64,000 nucleotides of DNA. It comes from Agapanthus africanus (lineage: Eukaryota > Streptophyta > Magnoliopsida > Asparagales > Amaryllidaceae). The translations under genes and the position numbers were made by a program. This document shows positions 34,154-45,359 of this stretch, piece after piece. The DNA is taken from the NCBI GenBank assembly GCA_030015575.1, contig JASDDO010000004.1:318502654-318566653 (forward strand). The letters run 5' to 3'. The notes below the pieces were generated by a model. It was given only the letters and a program-made list of their open reading frames with translations, was not told the DNA's origin and did no database searches. Position 1 is the first letter of the stretch; the number at the start of each line of letters is the position of its first letter.

Positions 34154-37100
34154 AATCTCCCACTTGCACTAAGGCAAGTTGTTGTAGTATCTCATACCCA
34201 ACATCCCGAAGAGTCTCTCAAATTGTCTCTGGGGTATGGCCTTCGTGAGTGGATCCGTCGTGTTTTTCTTCGTGTCAACTCTCCTGACCTCGATTTCCCG
34301 GCGATCAACTATCTCCCAGATCAGGTGATACCGCCTCAGAATATGTTTGGATCACTGATGGGACCTGGGTTCCTTGGCCAAAGCCACAGCTCCATTGTTA
34401 TCATAATACATAGGTATTGGATGCTTGATGGACGGAACCACATCGAGTTCGTTTATGAACTTCTTCATCCAGACAGCCTTTTTGGCAGCATCGTTGGAAA
34501 CGATTTATGCAGCCTCCATTATCGAGTCTGCCATGGTTTCCTGTTTGGAACTCTTCCAACAAACCACCCCTCCATTGAAGGTAAAGACAAATCCCGAGAC
34601 CGATTTAGAGTCGTCCCTATCACTCTGGAAGCTCGAATCGGTAAAGGACTCCACTTGGAGTTTACCGTTACCATACACCAAGAACATCTCTTTAGTCCTT
34701 CTCTAGTACTTGAGAATGTTCTTCACAGCTGTCTAGTGATTCTCTCCTGGATCTGCTTGATACCTACTCACTACACTTAGTGAGTATGCTACATCAGGTC
34801 TGGTACATAACATCGCATACATGATAGAGCTTACTGCCAAAATATAGGGTATCCCTTGTATGCGAGCTCTCTCCAAATCAATCTTGGAAGACATCTCTTC
34901 GGAGAGAGTGAGTCCTAAGATCGTGGGTAAATTCCTACGCTTGGAATCTTCCATACTAAACCTCTTTAGTATGGTATCAATGTACCTGGATTGGGAAAAT
35001 CCCAGTATCCATTTAGATCCATCTTTATAGATCTTAATCCCCAATATATAGGAGGCATCACCTAGATCTTTCATTGAGAAACTTTGTGATAAGAAGAGCT
35101 TGACCGAATGCAGCATAGGAATATCATTTCCTATCAAGAGTATGTCATCCACGTACAATATGAAAAAGACAACCTTACTCTCTGCCACCTTCTTGTATAT
35201 ACAAGGTTCATCTACGTTTTTAAAGAAGTCAAACTCTTTGACTACGACATCAAAACAGATTTTCCAACTCCACGTGCCTGCTTCAACTCGTAGATGGATT
35301 TAAGCAGCCTGCACACCTTTCCGCTGCTCCCACTGTCCATGACGCCCTCTGGCTGAATCATGTATACGCACTCTTCTAAATCACCATTTAGAAAGGCGAT
35401 CTTAACATCCATTTGCCAGATTTCGTAGTCATGGTATGCAGCAATGGCAAGTAGGATCCGGATGGACTTAAAGCATAGCCACTGGAGAAAAGGTTTCATC
35501 ATAATTCACACCTGGTCGTTGACGAAAACCTTTTGCAACAAGTCTAGCTTTGAAAGTCTCAACGTTTCCATCTACACCAAGTTTCTTCTTAAAGATCCAT
35601 TTACTCCCTATGAGTTTTACCCCTTCGGGAGCAACTTCCAAAGTCCAGACTTTGTTGGTGTACATGGATTCCATCTCAGATCGCATTGCATCCAGCCATT
35701 TCACAGAGTCCCCACTTGTGATGGCCTGCTCGAAACTAGTTGGGTCATTATCTTCCATGATGCAATCCTTTCTCCTACCATCAATGAGAAAACCGTAGTA
35801 TCTCACCCTACTAGATATGCGGAGAGGCTGAGGTTCTTCAGGTACTATCGAATCCTCTGGTTCCACCAAATCTTCTGTCATAGTTTGTATAGCTGGAACT
35901 TCTTCTAGTTCTACCTCCTTTCCACTAATTTCCTTTGCAAGAAATTCCTTTTCTAAAAAGGTGGCATGCTGAGCAACAAACACATTTTGTTCATCAAGGT
36001 GGTAGAAGATATGTCCTCCCGAATGCTTGGGATATCCTACAAACTTGCACAGAATTGACCTTGCCTCGAGTTTATCCGGATTTTGCTTTTTAACATAGGC
36101 CGGGCAACCCCATATCTTAACAAAATTAAGAAACGGTCTCTTCCCCTCTCATATCTCATATGAAGTGGTAGGCACTGATTTGGTTGGAACTCTATTCAAT
36201 AGGTATGCTGCTGTCTCAAGCGCATAACCCCAAAAGGAAATATGCAACTCAGTGGTGCTCATCATAGAGCGCACCATATCCAATAGGGTGCGATTCCTCC
36301 GTTCCGATACACCGTTGTGCTGTGGTGTATACGGTGGAGTAAGCTGAGAGAGAATCCCATTCTCTTTTAGATAGTCACGGAATTCGGTGCTCAAGTATTC
36401 TCATCTCCAATCAGATCATAGGATTTTAACACTTATGCCCGTCTGGTTCTCGACTTCATTCTTATATTCTTTGAATTTCTCAAAATCTTCGGACTTGTGT
36501 TTCAACGGGAACACATGTCCGTATCTTGAGAGATCGTCAGTGAATGTAATAAAGTATGAGGAACCATCCTTGGTATGTGTAGACATGGGACCACATACAT
36601 CACTATGTATCAGTCCCAAGAGTTCCGTAACTCTTTCTCCGTGTCCTGTAAACGGAGTTTTGGTCATCTTGCCTTTGAGACATGACTGACAAGTTTCATA
36701 AGATGAAAATTCAAATGGATTCAAATATCCATCCTTATGTAACTTAGCTAGTCGTGTCGTATTGATATAACCTAGTCTACAATGCAACAAAAAGTATTCA
36801 TTCATTTCTGAACTCTTCCTCTTGTGTATGTTTTGTACGTTAAGAACTGTGGTTTGATTTAGAACGTATATGCCATTATTTAATGAGCCTGATCCAATCA
36901 AATTTTGATTCAGAAAAATGTTCATAATATTATCCTGTACTACAAAATTATATCCTTCTTTACTTAATAAAGAGACTGATATAAGATTGCATATCAGGTT
37001 CGGTATGTAATAACATTCGTTCAGAATCAATGTATTACCATTTGGTAATACAATGTGATATTCGCCAACTGCTTTGGCTGTAACATTTGCACCATTCCCT

Positions 37101-37459
37101 ACTCTTACGGAATGATCACCCATTCCCAGTTCACTACCTTTCCTTAGCCCATGTAACATATTATTTATTTGGGATCCCGATCCGGTATCTAATACGCAGG
37201 ACGTAGAGTGTACTGAGAAACAGTTCTCGGTAACTAACACACCCGAAGAAGATGTATCAATGTACTTATTCTTCGTTTGGGCAGCGTGGGAATCCGGATA
37301 TTCCCATATTTCCTGCTCAGTCTTATAACAATTATAAGAAAGAACGGAACAAACGTTCCCCTGCTCAGCATAACAAGCGGGTTCGGTCAATACATCCATA
37401 TTAGTATCTTGATTAAGGCCTGACATGGTTGCTACCTGGAGAGAAAGAGAAGAAAACAC
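34154..37459 (-). pseudogene. pol: Copia 2 pol region (protease, integrase, RT, RNase H), broken
   Basis: On the minus strand the order is protease VLDTGSGSQI, GAG-pre-integrase region with its HHCC-type zinc motif (about 36650-36800), integrase core (SDVCGPMS; TPPYTPQHNGVSERRNRTLL), reverse transcriptase (SKWIFKKKLGVDGN; FILYVDDILLIG near 35150) and RNase H (near 34505-34690). Protease-integrase-RT-RNase H is the Ty1/copia order. The polypurine tract AGTGCAAGTGGGAGATT is next to the 3' LTR. The Gag capsid part is absent. The region carries several breaks and cannot make a full polyprotein. Confidence 0.88.
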
Positions 37460-37461
37460 TT

Positions 37462-38428
37462 AGCGTATGCTCTTACAAGATTAGATTGGTTTTTATCTTA
37501 TCTAATCAGGATGGCTCCCACTGTTTTTATCAAATCTTCCTTCAAACCCTAAAAGGTAAGACTAGCCGGGATTAATTACACCTTACAAGTTCGACAATCT
37601 TTCAGCCAGGCCAGTGTCGGTACTTTGAGGGAGGTTCCCCGTGCTTTCTCATGAACCTAATTAAAATAAATCTCGTTTTCCCATGGGCGTAACCCTGTTA
37701 ACACATTTCTAGACACCTATTTGATCGGCTAATTGTGATGTGTAAAACTCTCCCAGGAGTAACTCTTACTCACAGTGGGTATCGGGATCCAACTATCTCA
37801 TAGAAGGTATGCAATCTCATTGCAAATTTCAACACTTGAAATTCCCGATAATATTTTGCCCCAAGCGTCCTATAGCCTTGACGGAGGTCAACAAACAATA
37901 GGCTACTAGTCAAGTTCAACCCGTACATATCATGATTGAATTAAACCCACCCGCACGACCCTTGATGATGGTCAACAAGGTCGTACGACTACCCTAATCC
38001 AATCGCATCATATGCAGCAGATAAGCACCAGTCAGCTACCGCACACTACGTCTTGACGGAGTTCAACAAACGTAGCACGAATACTAAGTAGCACTTGTCT
38101 GAAATGACGGAAGGCTACGACAAGTTTTAAGAAAACCTTTTGCGTAATGAACTTGATATCGTTGCAAAATCGAGTGATTTTGAAAAGGAGTGTTTTTGAG
38201 GCTTTTTGCTAGTTTTGCTAAAGAAGTCACTCCAGGTGAAGGGATCTCGGCTCTTTCCTTATCAAATAAGGTGCAGGATATTTCTCAAAAACCAATATGC
38301 AAAGCAAGAACTATAGAAGTAATCAAAAGACAAAACCGAGTGGGTTGTAGCATCTGCTAGTTTCGCTAAAGAAGCCACTCCCGGTGAAGGAATCTCGGCT
38401 CTTTCCTCATCGAATGAGGTGCTGGATA
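37462..38428 (-). other. Gag-proximal half of the copia 2 leader
   Basis: Homologous to 690-1660 of copia 1: shared CAGTGGGAGCCATCCTG, the conserved GCCAGGCCAGTGTCGGTACTT block (plus strand) and three TTGACGG(A)GGTCAACAA units. The minus-strand end is TTTTCTTCTCTTTCTCTCCAG before ATG, a 3' splice-site-like tract as in copia 1. An 85-bp block around AAGAAGTCACTCC is duplicated (38215-38285 and 38360-38426). It ends abruptly at the LTR of copia 3. Confidence 0.75.
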
Positions 38429-40623
38429 TGTTAGTTATGTATATGCCCTAGAGGCCATTGTTATACATATGATGTATATTATGATGGATGCTTGGATATA
38501 TATAGAGAGGACTTTCTTGCTCGTCATGATAGTATGCTATTTGGTTTTCCTTTATCTTAACATATTGACTTGTAATGGTTTACTGTCTTTCTCTCACATG
38601 TTGATAAAGCCCTTAGGATCTGTACTCGACTACTGGGACTATGATGAGATCATACTAGTGGGGCCATGGTAGTCGATGAGTACATCCTATAACTGTTCCT
38701 AGTCGAGGGTATATCGAGACAGGGCATCGATACACCAGAGTAGACTAGCGTATACGCATCTTGACCCATATGATGGGTGATGGATGATCCCATATCCATC
38801 GGTGTTTGACATCAAGGATGGTGTACGGGTGCTCAGAGGAGACTGGGTACACTGGACGGACTCGCCGAGAACTCCCAGATGGTGATATACCACACGTCAG
38901 ATGGCAGTTCTCCGGTGACACTGGTACAGGGTAGTCTGTAGACCCAAGATTGTCATAGAGTCTTGTGTGATTCCCACTATGCTTTGATTTCCACCTTACC
39001 ACGTCTAAGAGGGCATGCAAAACGGTGGCTTTTGGGTGCAGTCCCGAATAACATGGAGGCAATGAGCGATAGGAGGGGATTCGTCTCTCCCGGTATAGGG
39101 AGTTGATGTTGTGCTGTGTTCGATTGGCAATAACTGGAAGTCCCTGGCCAGGGCTGATATAGAAATTTACTGGTAAGTGTTACTGGTAGTTTCTCGACCC
39201 GTTATGAGCCTCACATCGACACGACTTATCGGTTACTGGGGTCTGACGTATACCACCCCTAGACTTGATATACGACATATCAGACGAAGAGACCGGAATA
39301 TACGGGGGTGTTACTGATTGGATTCACAGGAGAACGTACAGGCTAGCTTGTTGATCTTCTGATCGCTCAATACCTGGGTGGCTGTTACGTTTAGCTGACC
39401 GCTTGCAGCTTGTGGGTGTTTGATATGATCATCACCTGCTACCGGCGTATTGACGATTCTTTAGAGTCCTACACAGAGGTTTCTTGGCTCAGGCAAAACG
39501 GAGTAGAGGCACATATGTGATATGTGCAGGACCGAGGATAATGCGATATGAGACACCGTATTATATTCTCGCGATATTTAGATATGAACCGGGTCACGGA
39601 TCAAGTGTTGATTCGATGAATCGGTACATGATATATTAGTCGGTTATATTCGATATAGCCGGATTGTCGGATCAAGTGTTGATTCGATGATTTAATGTAT
39701 AATAATATATATGATATATTGTATTACATTATCTAATATTGGCTCGCTTTATTATTTCATTTTCTCACCGATAATACATTGATATATATGCGATATATGT
39801 TAATAGTATTATTTTCTTTTGTTGCAAATATATAATATATATGTGATATATATTATTGTGACATGATATGATTAATAATGGAACATGTTTAGTGGAGATT
39901 AAGCAAGGTTAGGGTTTGATTAGGGTTAGCTCCTTCTTGCACCATCTAGAAGCTTTCATTTTTTCATGAAGAAGATATTATGGTTGATATTTATCCATGA
40001 CTCATTCTTTAACCTAACCAAACCCTGGCCCTAGTTTATTCTCTACAAAGGTTAACCTTGTCATCCTTGACCATGGTTCCATGATCAATCATATATTCTT
40101 TTCTATTATTCATCACAAAAGGATTAACTCTTTTTCCATCATCTTCTTCTCTCCTGAGCTTTGAGAAAGCTCACTAGTTATTCATTTTGTGATGATTTCT
40201 TGTGAGAAATTGATATAAAAAGATATTATAAATACTACTCCATCATCCTCATCTAATCTAGCCTATTAGATTAGGGTGTTCACCTCATTAGAGTGAGAGA
40301 GCTTGAGTTATAGCAACTTCGACGTAGATCATCGGAGAAACGGAACACTACAAGCTAGCATGGATCGTTCGAGTCGTGGAGCCTCTCTTGAGTCCGGGAG
40401 ATCGTGGATTGCGGCGAAGGGACTTCTACTCAGAGCTTATGAAGCGAAGGAGCGGACTACAAAGGTTGTAATCCCTCACACTTAGTGGTAAAGATGTTTA
40501 CTTGCATGTTAAACCCTAATAATCTAGCTAAGATCCCGGCTTTGGGTTGTTCGGCACGTCTAAAATTTTATTCGGGCATGTTTGATGCCTTATGAACCTT
40601 CACAAGAGTGCTTAGGAACCCTA
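38429..40623 (+). repeat. 5' LTR of copia 3 (2195 bp)
   Basis: Starts TGTTAGTTATGTATATGCCC and ends TAGGAACCCTACA. It is the same subfamily as the split LTR of copia 2, in opposite orientation. Confidence 0.92.
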
Positions 40624-40624
40624 C

Positions 40625-40636
40625 AGTGGTATCAGA
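40625..40636 (+). other. Primer-binding site of copia 3 (initiator-Met tRNA)
   Basis: TGGTATCAGAGC one base after the LTR end. Confidence 0.93.
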
Positions 40637-42172
40637 GCCTAGCTAGAGCATTAGGCGACGTGCATACGAAGTTAAAACTCCGAACGAACCCCGAAACTAC
40701 GAAATGAACCCCTCTTTAGATATTTTTTAAAAACTGTGATGATTTTTCTGAATTAAAAATACTTAAAAAATTCAGCAGGTAAATATAAACATTACTGTAA
40801 AATACGAGCACCCAATCCGTACATATCGCCACGGAACCGCAGCCATACCTCGCTTGGGCCGCGGATCCGCGGCCGTACTGTAGATATGGGCTATTATTTT
40901 TACACAGTAATGTCTAGTGATGCTTGTTTATTTTTCTGGGTATTTTTAAACTGACTCAAGTGTTGAGTGTTCTGGAGTTTATTTTGTAATCGTTGATTCG
41001 ATTGGAAAATTTAATTTTGTGATGTTTTCCGGATATTTAGAAACTGTTAAAATTTTCGAGCGGATATCATTAACTCACTTTTTCCCGGCACGAAAAACTT
41101 TCAAGTGTTGAATTTTTATCGGGTTTAAATCTTTCGGAAAAATGTGCAAGTAACGCGGTGGACCCTCTAGAAGACAACAAACCTTAACTCGATTATGTGA
41201 CCGTCTTGAACTGCCTCTAAATCTTAGGGTTTGGGGCAGTACGGCATGCCACATGTGAGGCGTTGGCTTGACCCTTCTACGGCTGGATCATCGGTACTGT
41301 GACAGTTTCTGGGATTATTTGAACTCCACTCAAGTGTTGAGCTATTTAGGAAATTTTGGGTATTTGATTATCTGTTCGGAAAGTTTAATACTGTCTATTT
41401 ATCTGGAATGTGATACAATATGTGGAATTCATATAGTTAGGCATGAAATGCGAAGTATGTGATATTTCGGATTTACGATGTCTAAAGTGATTGTGGATTC
41501 CAAATGTTGTAGTTTTACAATTTCTTTTATGTGACCGTAAGTGTAGTATGTAGTTGTATTGCCGGTCTTCGTTGCTATATATCTACGACGATCGGTGTAT
41601 GCATACTTACTTACGTTGATGATATGAGATATTATGTGTTGCTGTGATGTGTTATATTGGATCGTCGTGTTCTGAATAGCCGGGGGGTTTATGTGAGATG
41701 AGGGTTTTTATTTTCATTCATGTAAAATTCATTTGTATGTAATATTCTTTTATTGAGGCACTTCCGGGATGAGGTTGATGTCACCAGTGTATATTATTTA
41801 CTTTTCCGCATTAGGTAGACCCAAGGAGGGGAGCACAAGTAACCGGGTTCTAGGGTCCAGTGGGAGGCCATCTCGAGGAGTCGAGACCGGGTCTTCTAAC
41901 CCTAGAATTGGCAGTGTTACTTGCCGCTCTCGTAGGGGTCTAGGGATGTGGGTTTGGCTATTCATCGCGACCGTGGAATCCGTGTTTTATACCGGCTCGT
42001 ATTAAAAACACGAACATCCTAGTATATCCAATATTTCATATATGTTCTTCTGCTGCAATGTTCTGTGATGAGATCATATTACTGCCTGAGACGAATGCTT
42101 ATACTATATATATGTGCTGATATATAAATATTACTGCTTTCGTTTCTTCTGTGATGCTTAGGAAGCATAAGC
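40637..42172 (+). other. PBS-proximal leader of copia 3
   Basis: No coding frame of note. Holds a paired GC palindrome at 40828-40873 and a block shared with element A (41130-41350). The region 41680-42020 is homologous to the copia 1 leader (reverse of 1870-2230), including AATAGCCGGG and the stretch around GTTTGGCTATTCATCGCGAC. The right border with the Tat LTR is placed by the TG at 42173 and is approximate. Confidence 0.7.
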
Positions 42173-42275
42173 TGATGGGATTTATTAATGAGATTAATAA
42201 AAAGAAAAGAAACCTAAAAGATGTTGTTGTTTCCTGATTTAAAATCAGGAAAGCTTCTGGGAAAAGCTTCAGAGG

Positions 42276-42850
42276 AGAGTCACGTGCTTACACGTGACTA
42301 GCGGTCACGTGTTGGCACGTGACACCTTAAAAGCATCATCAAGTCGAATTCAGCCTACTGACTACGCTGAAGAAAGTGGGCTTCAGAAAGAGTCACGTGC
42401 TCCTACGTGACCAGGGTCACGTGGTGACACGTGACATTTAAATGCAAGCGTCCAACACGCAAGTTCTCTGATCAAGTGAAGAAAGTGGGCTTCAGAAAGA
42501 GTCACGTGCTCCCACGTGACCAGGGTCACGTGGTGACACGTGACATTTAAATGCAAGCGTCCAACACGCAAATTCTCTGATCGAGTCAAGAAAAAGGGTT
42601 CAGAAAGAGTCACGTGCTCCCACGTGACCAGGGTCACGTGTCTGCACGTGACGTTCAAGGCAGCAAGCGCGTTTCCAGAACAACCAAGGAAAGAGAGTTC
42701 AAATAAAGGGTCACGTGCTCACACGTGACCAGGGGTCACGTGGTAGCACGTGATGTTTAAGCAGCAATCAGAAGACACAGTGCAGAAGGCTCGTTCCAAA
42801 GGGGGTCACGTGCTCACACGTGACCATAGATCACGTGGTCACACGTGACC
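42276..42850 (+). promoter_or_regulatory. Dense array of paired G-boxes (23 CACGTG)
   Basis: By direct count 23 CACGTG sites lie in about 570 bp, carried on imperfect repeats of roughly 100 bp. Almost all come as pairs whose starts are exactly 10 bp apart (for example CACGTGCTCACACGTG and CACGTGGTGACACGTG). CACGTG is the core site for plant bZIP and bHLH factors (ABF/HY5/PIF types). The array lies 300-900 bp upstream of the LTR TATA box, where U3 enhancers of LTR elements sit. Which factor binds cannot be told from sequence. Confidence 0.85.
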
Positions 42851-43158
42851 GGCTTTCAAAGCCCATGTTGACGACAGAATTAAATTCTGAAGGAAATTCG
42901 AATCTTTCCAAAGGAAAGTAATTATTTGGGACCAATCAAATTAAAGATTCAGAGGTGATCTATCTATGGAAAATCTCGGCTTTGGGAAAGATTTCCCCCT
43001 TAAATCTAACCAAAATATCAAAGGAGAATCTCTGGATTTAAGATCCAATGGTGAATAAAATTCACCTAATAATCCAAAGGCCCAAAATGAATGATGGATG
43101 CAAATCAAATCTCCCAATGAAGATTCGTCAAAAAACTGATTGATGCGGCTGCCTCTCC

Positions 43159-43166
43159 TATAAATA
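43159..43166 (+). promoter_or_regulatory. LTR TATA box
   Basis: TATAAATA lies inside a 16-bp palindrome CTCCTATAAATAGGAG. It is the only strong plus-strand TATA box seen in this part of the LTR. Element RNA would start about 30 bp downstream. Confidence 0.8.
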
Positions 43167-43299
43167 GGAGCCAAGAGACAAAAAAAAAGAGATATACATG
43201 CGCAGAGAAGAAAAAGAGAAGGGGAGAAGAGCTTTGATACTTCGAAAAGACTCAGATCTTCTGCAAAAAAAACCCTAGGTAAGAAAGGGAAGGCCTCTT

Positions 43300-43860
43300 G
43301 GAAAGAAGCAGAATTTAATTCTCAACAGAGTTTAACTCTGATAATATAAAAGCAGAAGAACTTATTTCTTCTCTCTTTGATAGAGGATCTGCAAAGTGCA
43401 CATCTCCCCTTAAGGTTGAGAATTTAATTCTCAATGGGTTGAGATCCTGCCATGCAGATCCAAAACATAGAGAAGGAGTGCAAGCTCGAGAATTTAATTC
43501 TCACAGAACTATAGGAATTTAATTCCTCCAAAATAAAGTAGGGCTAGACCCTATGTCATGGGAATTTAATTCCTTCAGAACAAAAAAAAGAGAGGGTTTA
43601 ACCCTAATTAAAGAACTTAGTTCTGTTGAAACAACGGGAATTTAATTCCCTTAATCATCATTTCCTCAAAAACTTTTATTAGGGTTTAACCCTATTCAGC
43701 CCTTCACATAAACGAGGAATTTAAATCCCACAGAAAATTCAGAGTTAAACTCTATTCCAGAATACAAGTCTTCAAAAGAAAGAAGGATTTAATTCCTCTG
43801 AAATTAAAAGTCTCTGGAATTTAATTCCTAAAAAAAAAAAGGGAGTAACAAATCCTCTGA
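43300..43860 (+). repeat. Palindrome cluster with TTTAA centres
   Basis: More than a dozen 11-15 bp palindromes with different arms around TTTAA or TTAAA: for example GGAATTTAATTCC, AGAGTTTAACTCT, AGGGTTTAACCCT and GAACTTAGTTC. They are spaced 20-60 bp apart. The sequence between them is not repeated. Confidence 0.8.
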
Positions 43861-43869
43861 AAAAACCAC

Positions 43870-44095
43870 ATTAAGGCAGGGTCACGTGTCACCACGTGAC
43901 CCCCCCAAAAGCCCTACAGAAAACCCCTTTGAGGCGGCACCCCACGTGACCCACGTGACCTTCAGCAGAAGCCTTAACACATAGGCATTTGAATGCCCAT
44001 CACGTGCTGACACGTGATGCTATCAAAGACACAGTAATTTCAGCAGAACAAATGAAGGAAGGGCGCTCTCACGTGCTGCCACGTGACCCCTCTTG
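43870..44095 (+). promoter_or_regulatory. Second cluster of paired G-boxes (8 CACGTG)
   Basis: Four pairs: three with 10-bp spacing (CACGTGTCACCACGTG, CACGTGCTGACACGTG, CACGTGCTGCCACGTG) and one with 9 bp. It lies downstream of the TATA box, so it may act in the transcribed part. Confidence 0.8.
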
Positions 44096-44104
44096 TCTTA
44101 GTGT

Positions 44105-44345
44105 TTAACACTAAATTGAAACTCTCGAAATCAGTGTTAAAATATTGTTGGGCCTTAGTGTTCAACACTAATTAAAAAGCTTCATTTGCAGTGTTCAACA
44201 CTGATCCGTTTTAGTGTTAAACACTAATTTGAGAAGCCTTACTGCTGGTGTTTAACACCAATCATTTCTTAGTGTTAAACACTAACTTGTTAACCGCATG
44301 CCCAGTGTTCAACACTGATTGCTCTGTAGTGTTTAACACTAGGCT
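44105..44345 (+). repeat. AGTGTTNAACACT palindrome series
   Basis: About eight copies of TAGTGTTMAACACTA or the variants CAGTGTTCAACACTG and GGTGTTTAACACC, spaced about 25-35 bp. They continue the same TTNAA-centred pattern with a fixed arm. Confidence 0.85.
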
Positions 44346-44671
44346 TTGGCCCAATTGGCTAAATGGATAGAGGCAAAGCCTCTCCTTCAATGGACCAGCA
44401 AGAGTCAATATTCCAGACCTGACTGGACTTAGCCCAAGCTGGCCATAAGTCCTCAATTTGTGATTAACTGGGCTAATGAGCTCATAACATAATTGATCAG
44501 TCTTGACCCAAATTGGGCCAGGGACTATTTAATCCACCCCGGTTCTAGGGTACATCTCTTCACTCCTTTGATACTTGGCATTGTAATCCCTCAATGTCTT
44601 CAAAGAGGTGACGGGTCCCGATAACCACTCATGATATGGACTGTGGGGTCCTTAAACCCATGCCTAATGCT

Positions 44672-45013
44672 AAACTTCCTGGTTACGTGGAAAGCGGATA
44701 ACGTCACTCTTTGACCCCGTGGAAAACGTCCAGAGCGGATCCTGGTCCTCGCAGAGCATGGCAGCGAACCCATGCGAAGCATCCAGAGCGGAGCCTAGTC
44801 CTCGCCTAACGCGGCAGTGAACCCGTGTGAAGCATCTAGTGCAAACTTCCTGGTTACGTGGAAAGCGGATAACGTCACTCTTTGACCCCGTGGAAAACGT
44901 CCAGAGCGGATCCTGGTCCTCGCAGAGCATGGCAGTGAACCCATGCGAAGCATCCAGAGCGGAGCCTGGTCCTCGCCTAGCACGGCAGTGAACCCGTGTG
45001 AAGCATCCAGAGC
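44672..45013 (+). repeat. 171-bp tandem repeat, two copies in the LTR
   Basis: Units start AAACTTCCTGGTTACGTGGA at 44672 and 44843. They are the same unit as the array at 57313-58113. Confidence 0.93.
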
Positions 45014-45049
45014 ACATACCGGACTGTGGAGTCCTTAAACCCATGGACT

Positions 45050-45335
45050 ATGACGTCCTTAACCTTGACCGAGATGTCTTAAAACTACCCACGGACCGCA
45101 ATGTCCTTAAACTACCAACGGACCGCAATGTCCTTAAACTACCAACGGACCGCAATGTCCTTAAACTACCAACGGACCGCAATGTCCTTAAACTACCCAT
45201 GGACCGTAACGTCCTTAAACTACCCACGGACCGCAATGTCCTTAAACTACCAACGGACCGCAATGTCCTTAAACTACCCATGGACCGTAACGTCCTTAAA
45301 CTACCAACGGACCGCAACGTCCCTAAACTAGAACA
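45050..45335 (+). repeat. 27-bp tandem array in the LTR (~10 copies)
   Basis: Unit GGACCGCAATGTCCTTAAAC followed by TACCAAC. It is closely related to the 27-bp array after pol (55608-55935). The open frames across it (DRNVLKLPT repeats) follow from the period being a multiple of three. Confidence 0.92.
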
Positions 45336-45359
45336 ATTGAGCCCTCCATATGCTCTTTT

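Larger units (their letters stand above)
11752..38428 (-). mobile_element. Ty1/copia LTR retrotransposon 2 (broken, split by a 20 kb insertion)
   Basis: A minus-strand copia element. The 3' LTR is 11752-13744 continuing at 33969-34153, the polypurine tract is just right of 34153, and the protease, integrase, reverse transcriptase and RNase H regions lie between 34160 and 37460. Part of the leader is at 37462-38428. A Tat-type element (13745-33963) sits inside the 3' LTR, flanked by ATCCT duplications. The gag region is missing and the remaining pol is broken in several places, so this is a fossil, clearly older than the insertions it carries. On the right it ends abruptly at the LTR of copia 3. 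Confidence 0.88.
38429..42172 (+). mobile_element. Ty1/copia LTR retrotransposon 3, 5' part
   Basis: Plus strand: 5' LTR 38429-40623, PBS 40625-40636, leader 40637 to about 42172. A Tat element then interrupts it; any gag-pol lies beyond the window. It is head-to-head with copia 2, whose leader it abuts. GGATA (38424-38428) is the expected left target duplication, with its partner outside. It may be an independent insertion into copia 2 or a rearranged end of copia 2. Confidence 0.82.

Noticed and set aside
2765-40636. TGGTATCAGAGC sites as parts of tRNA genes
   Set aside because: Only the 12-base primer complement is present, next to LTR ends; no cloverleaf can be drawn around them.
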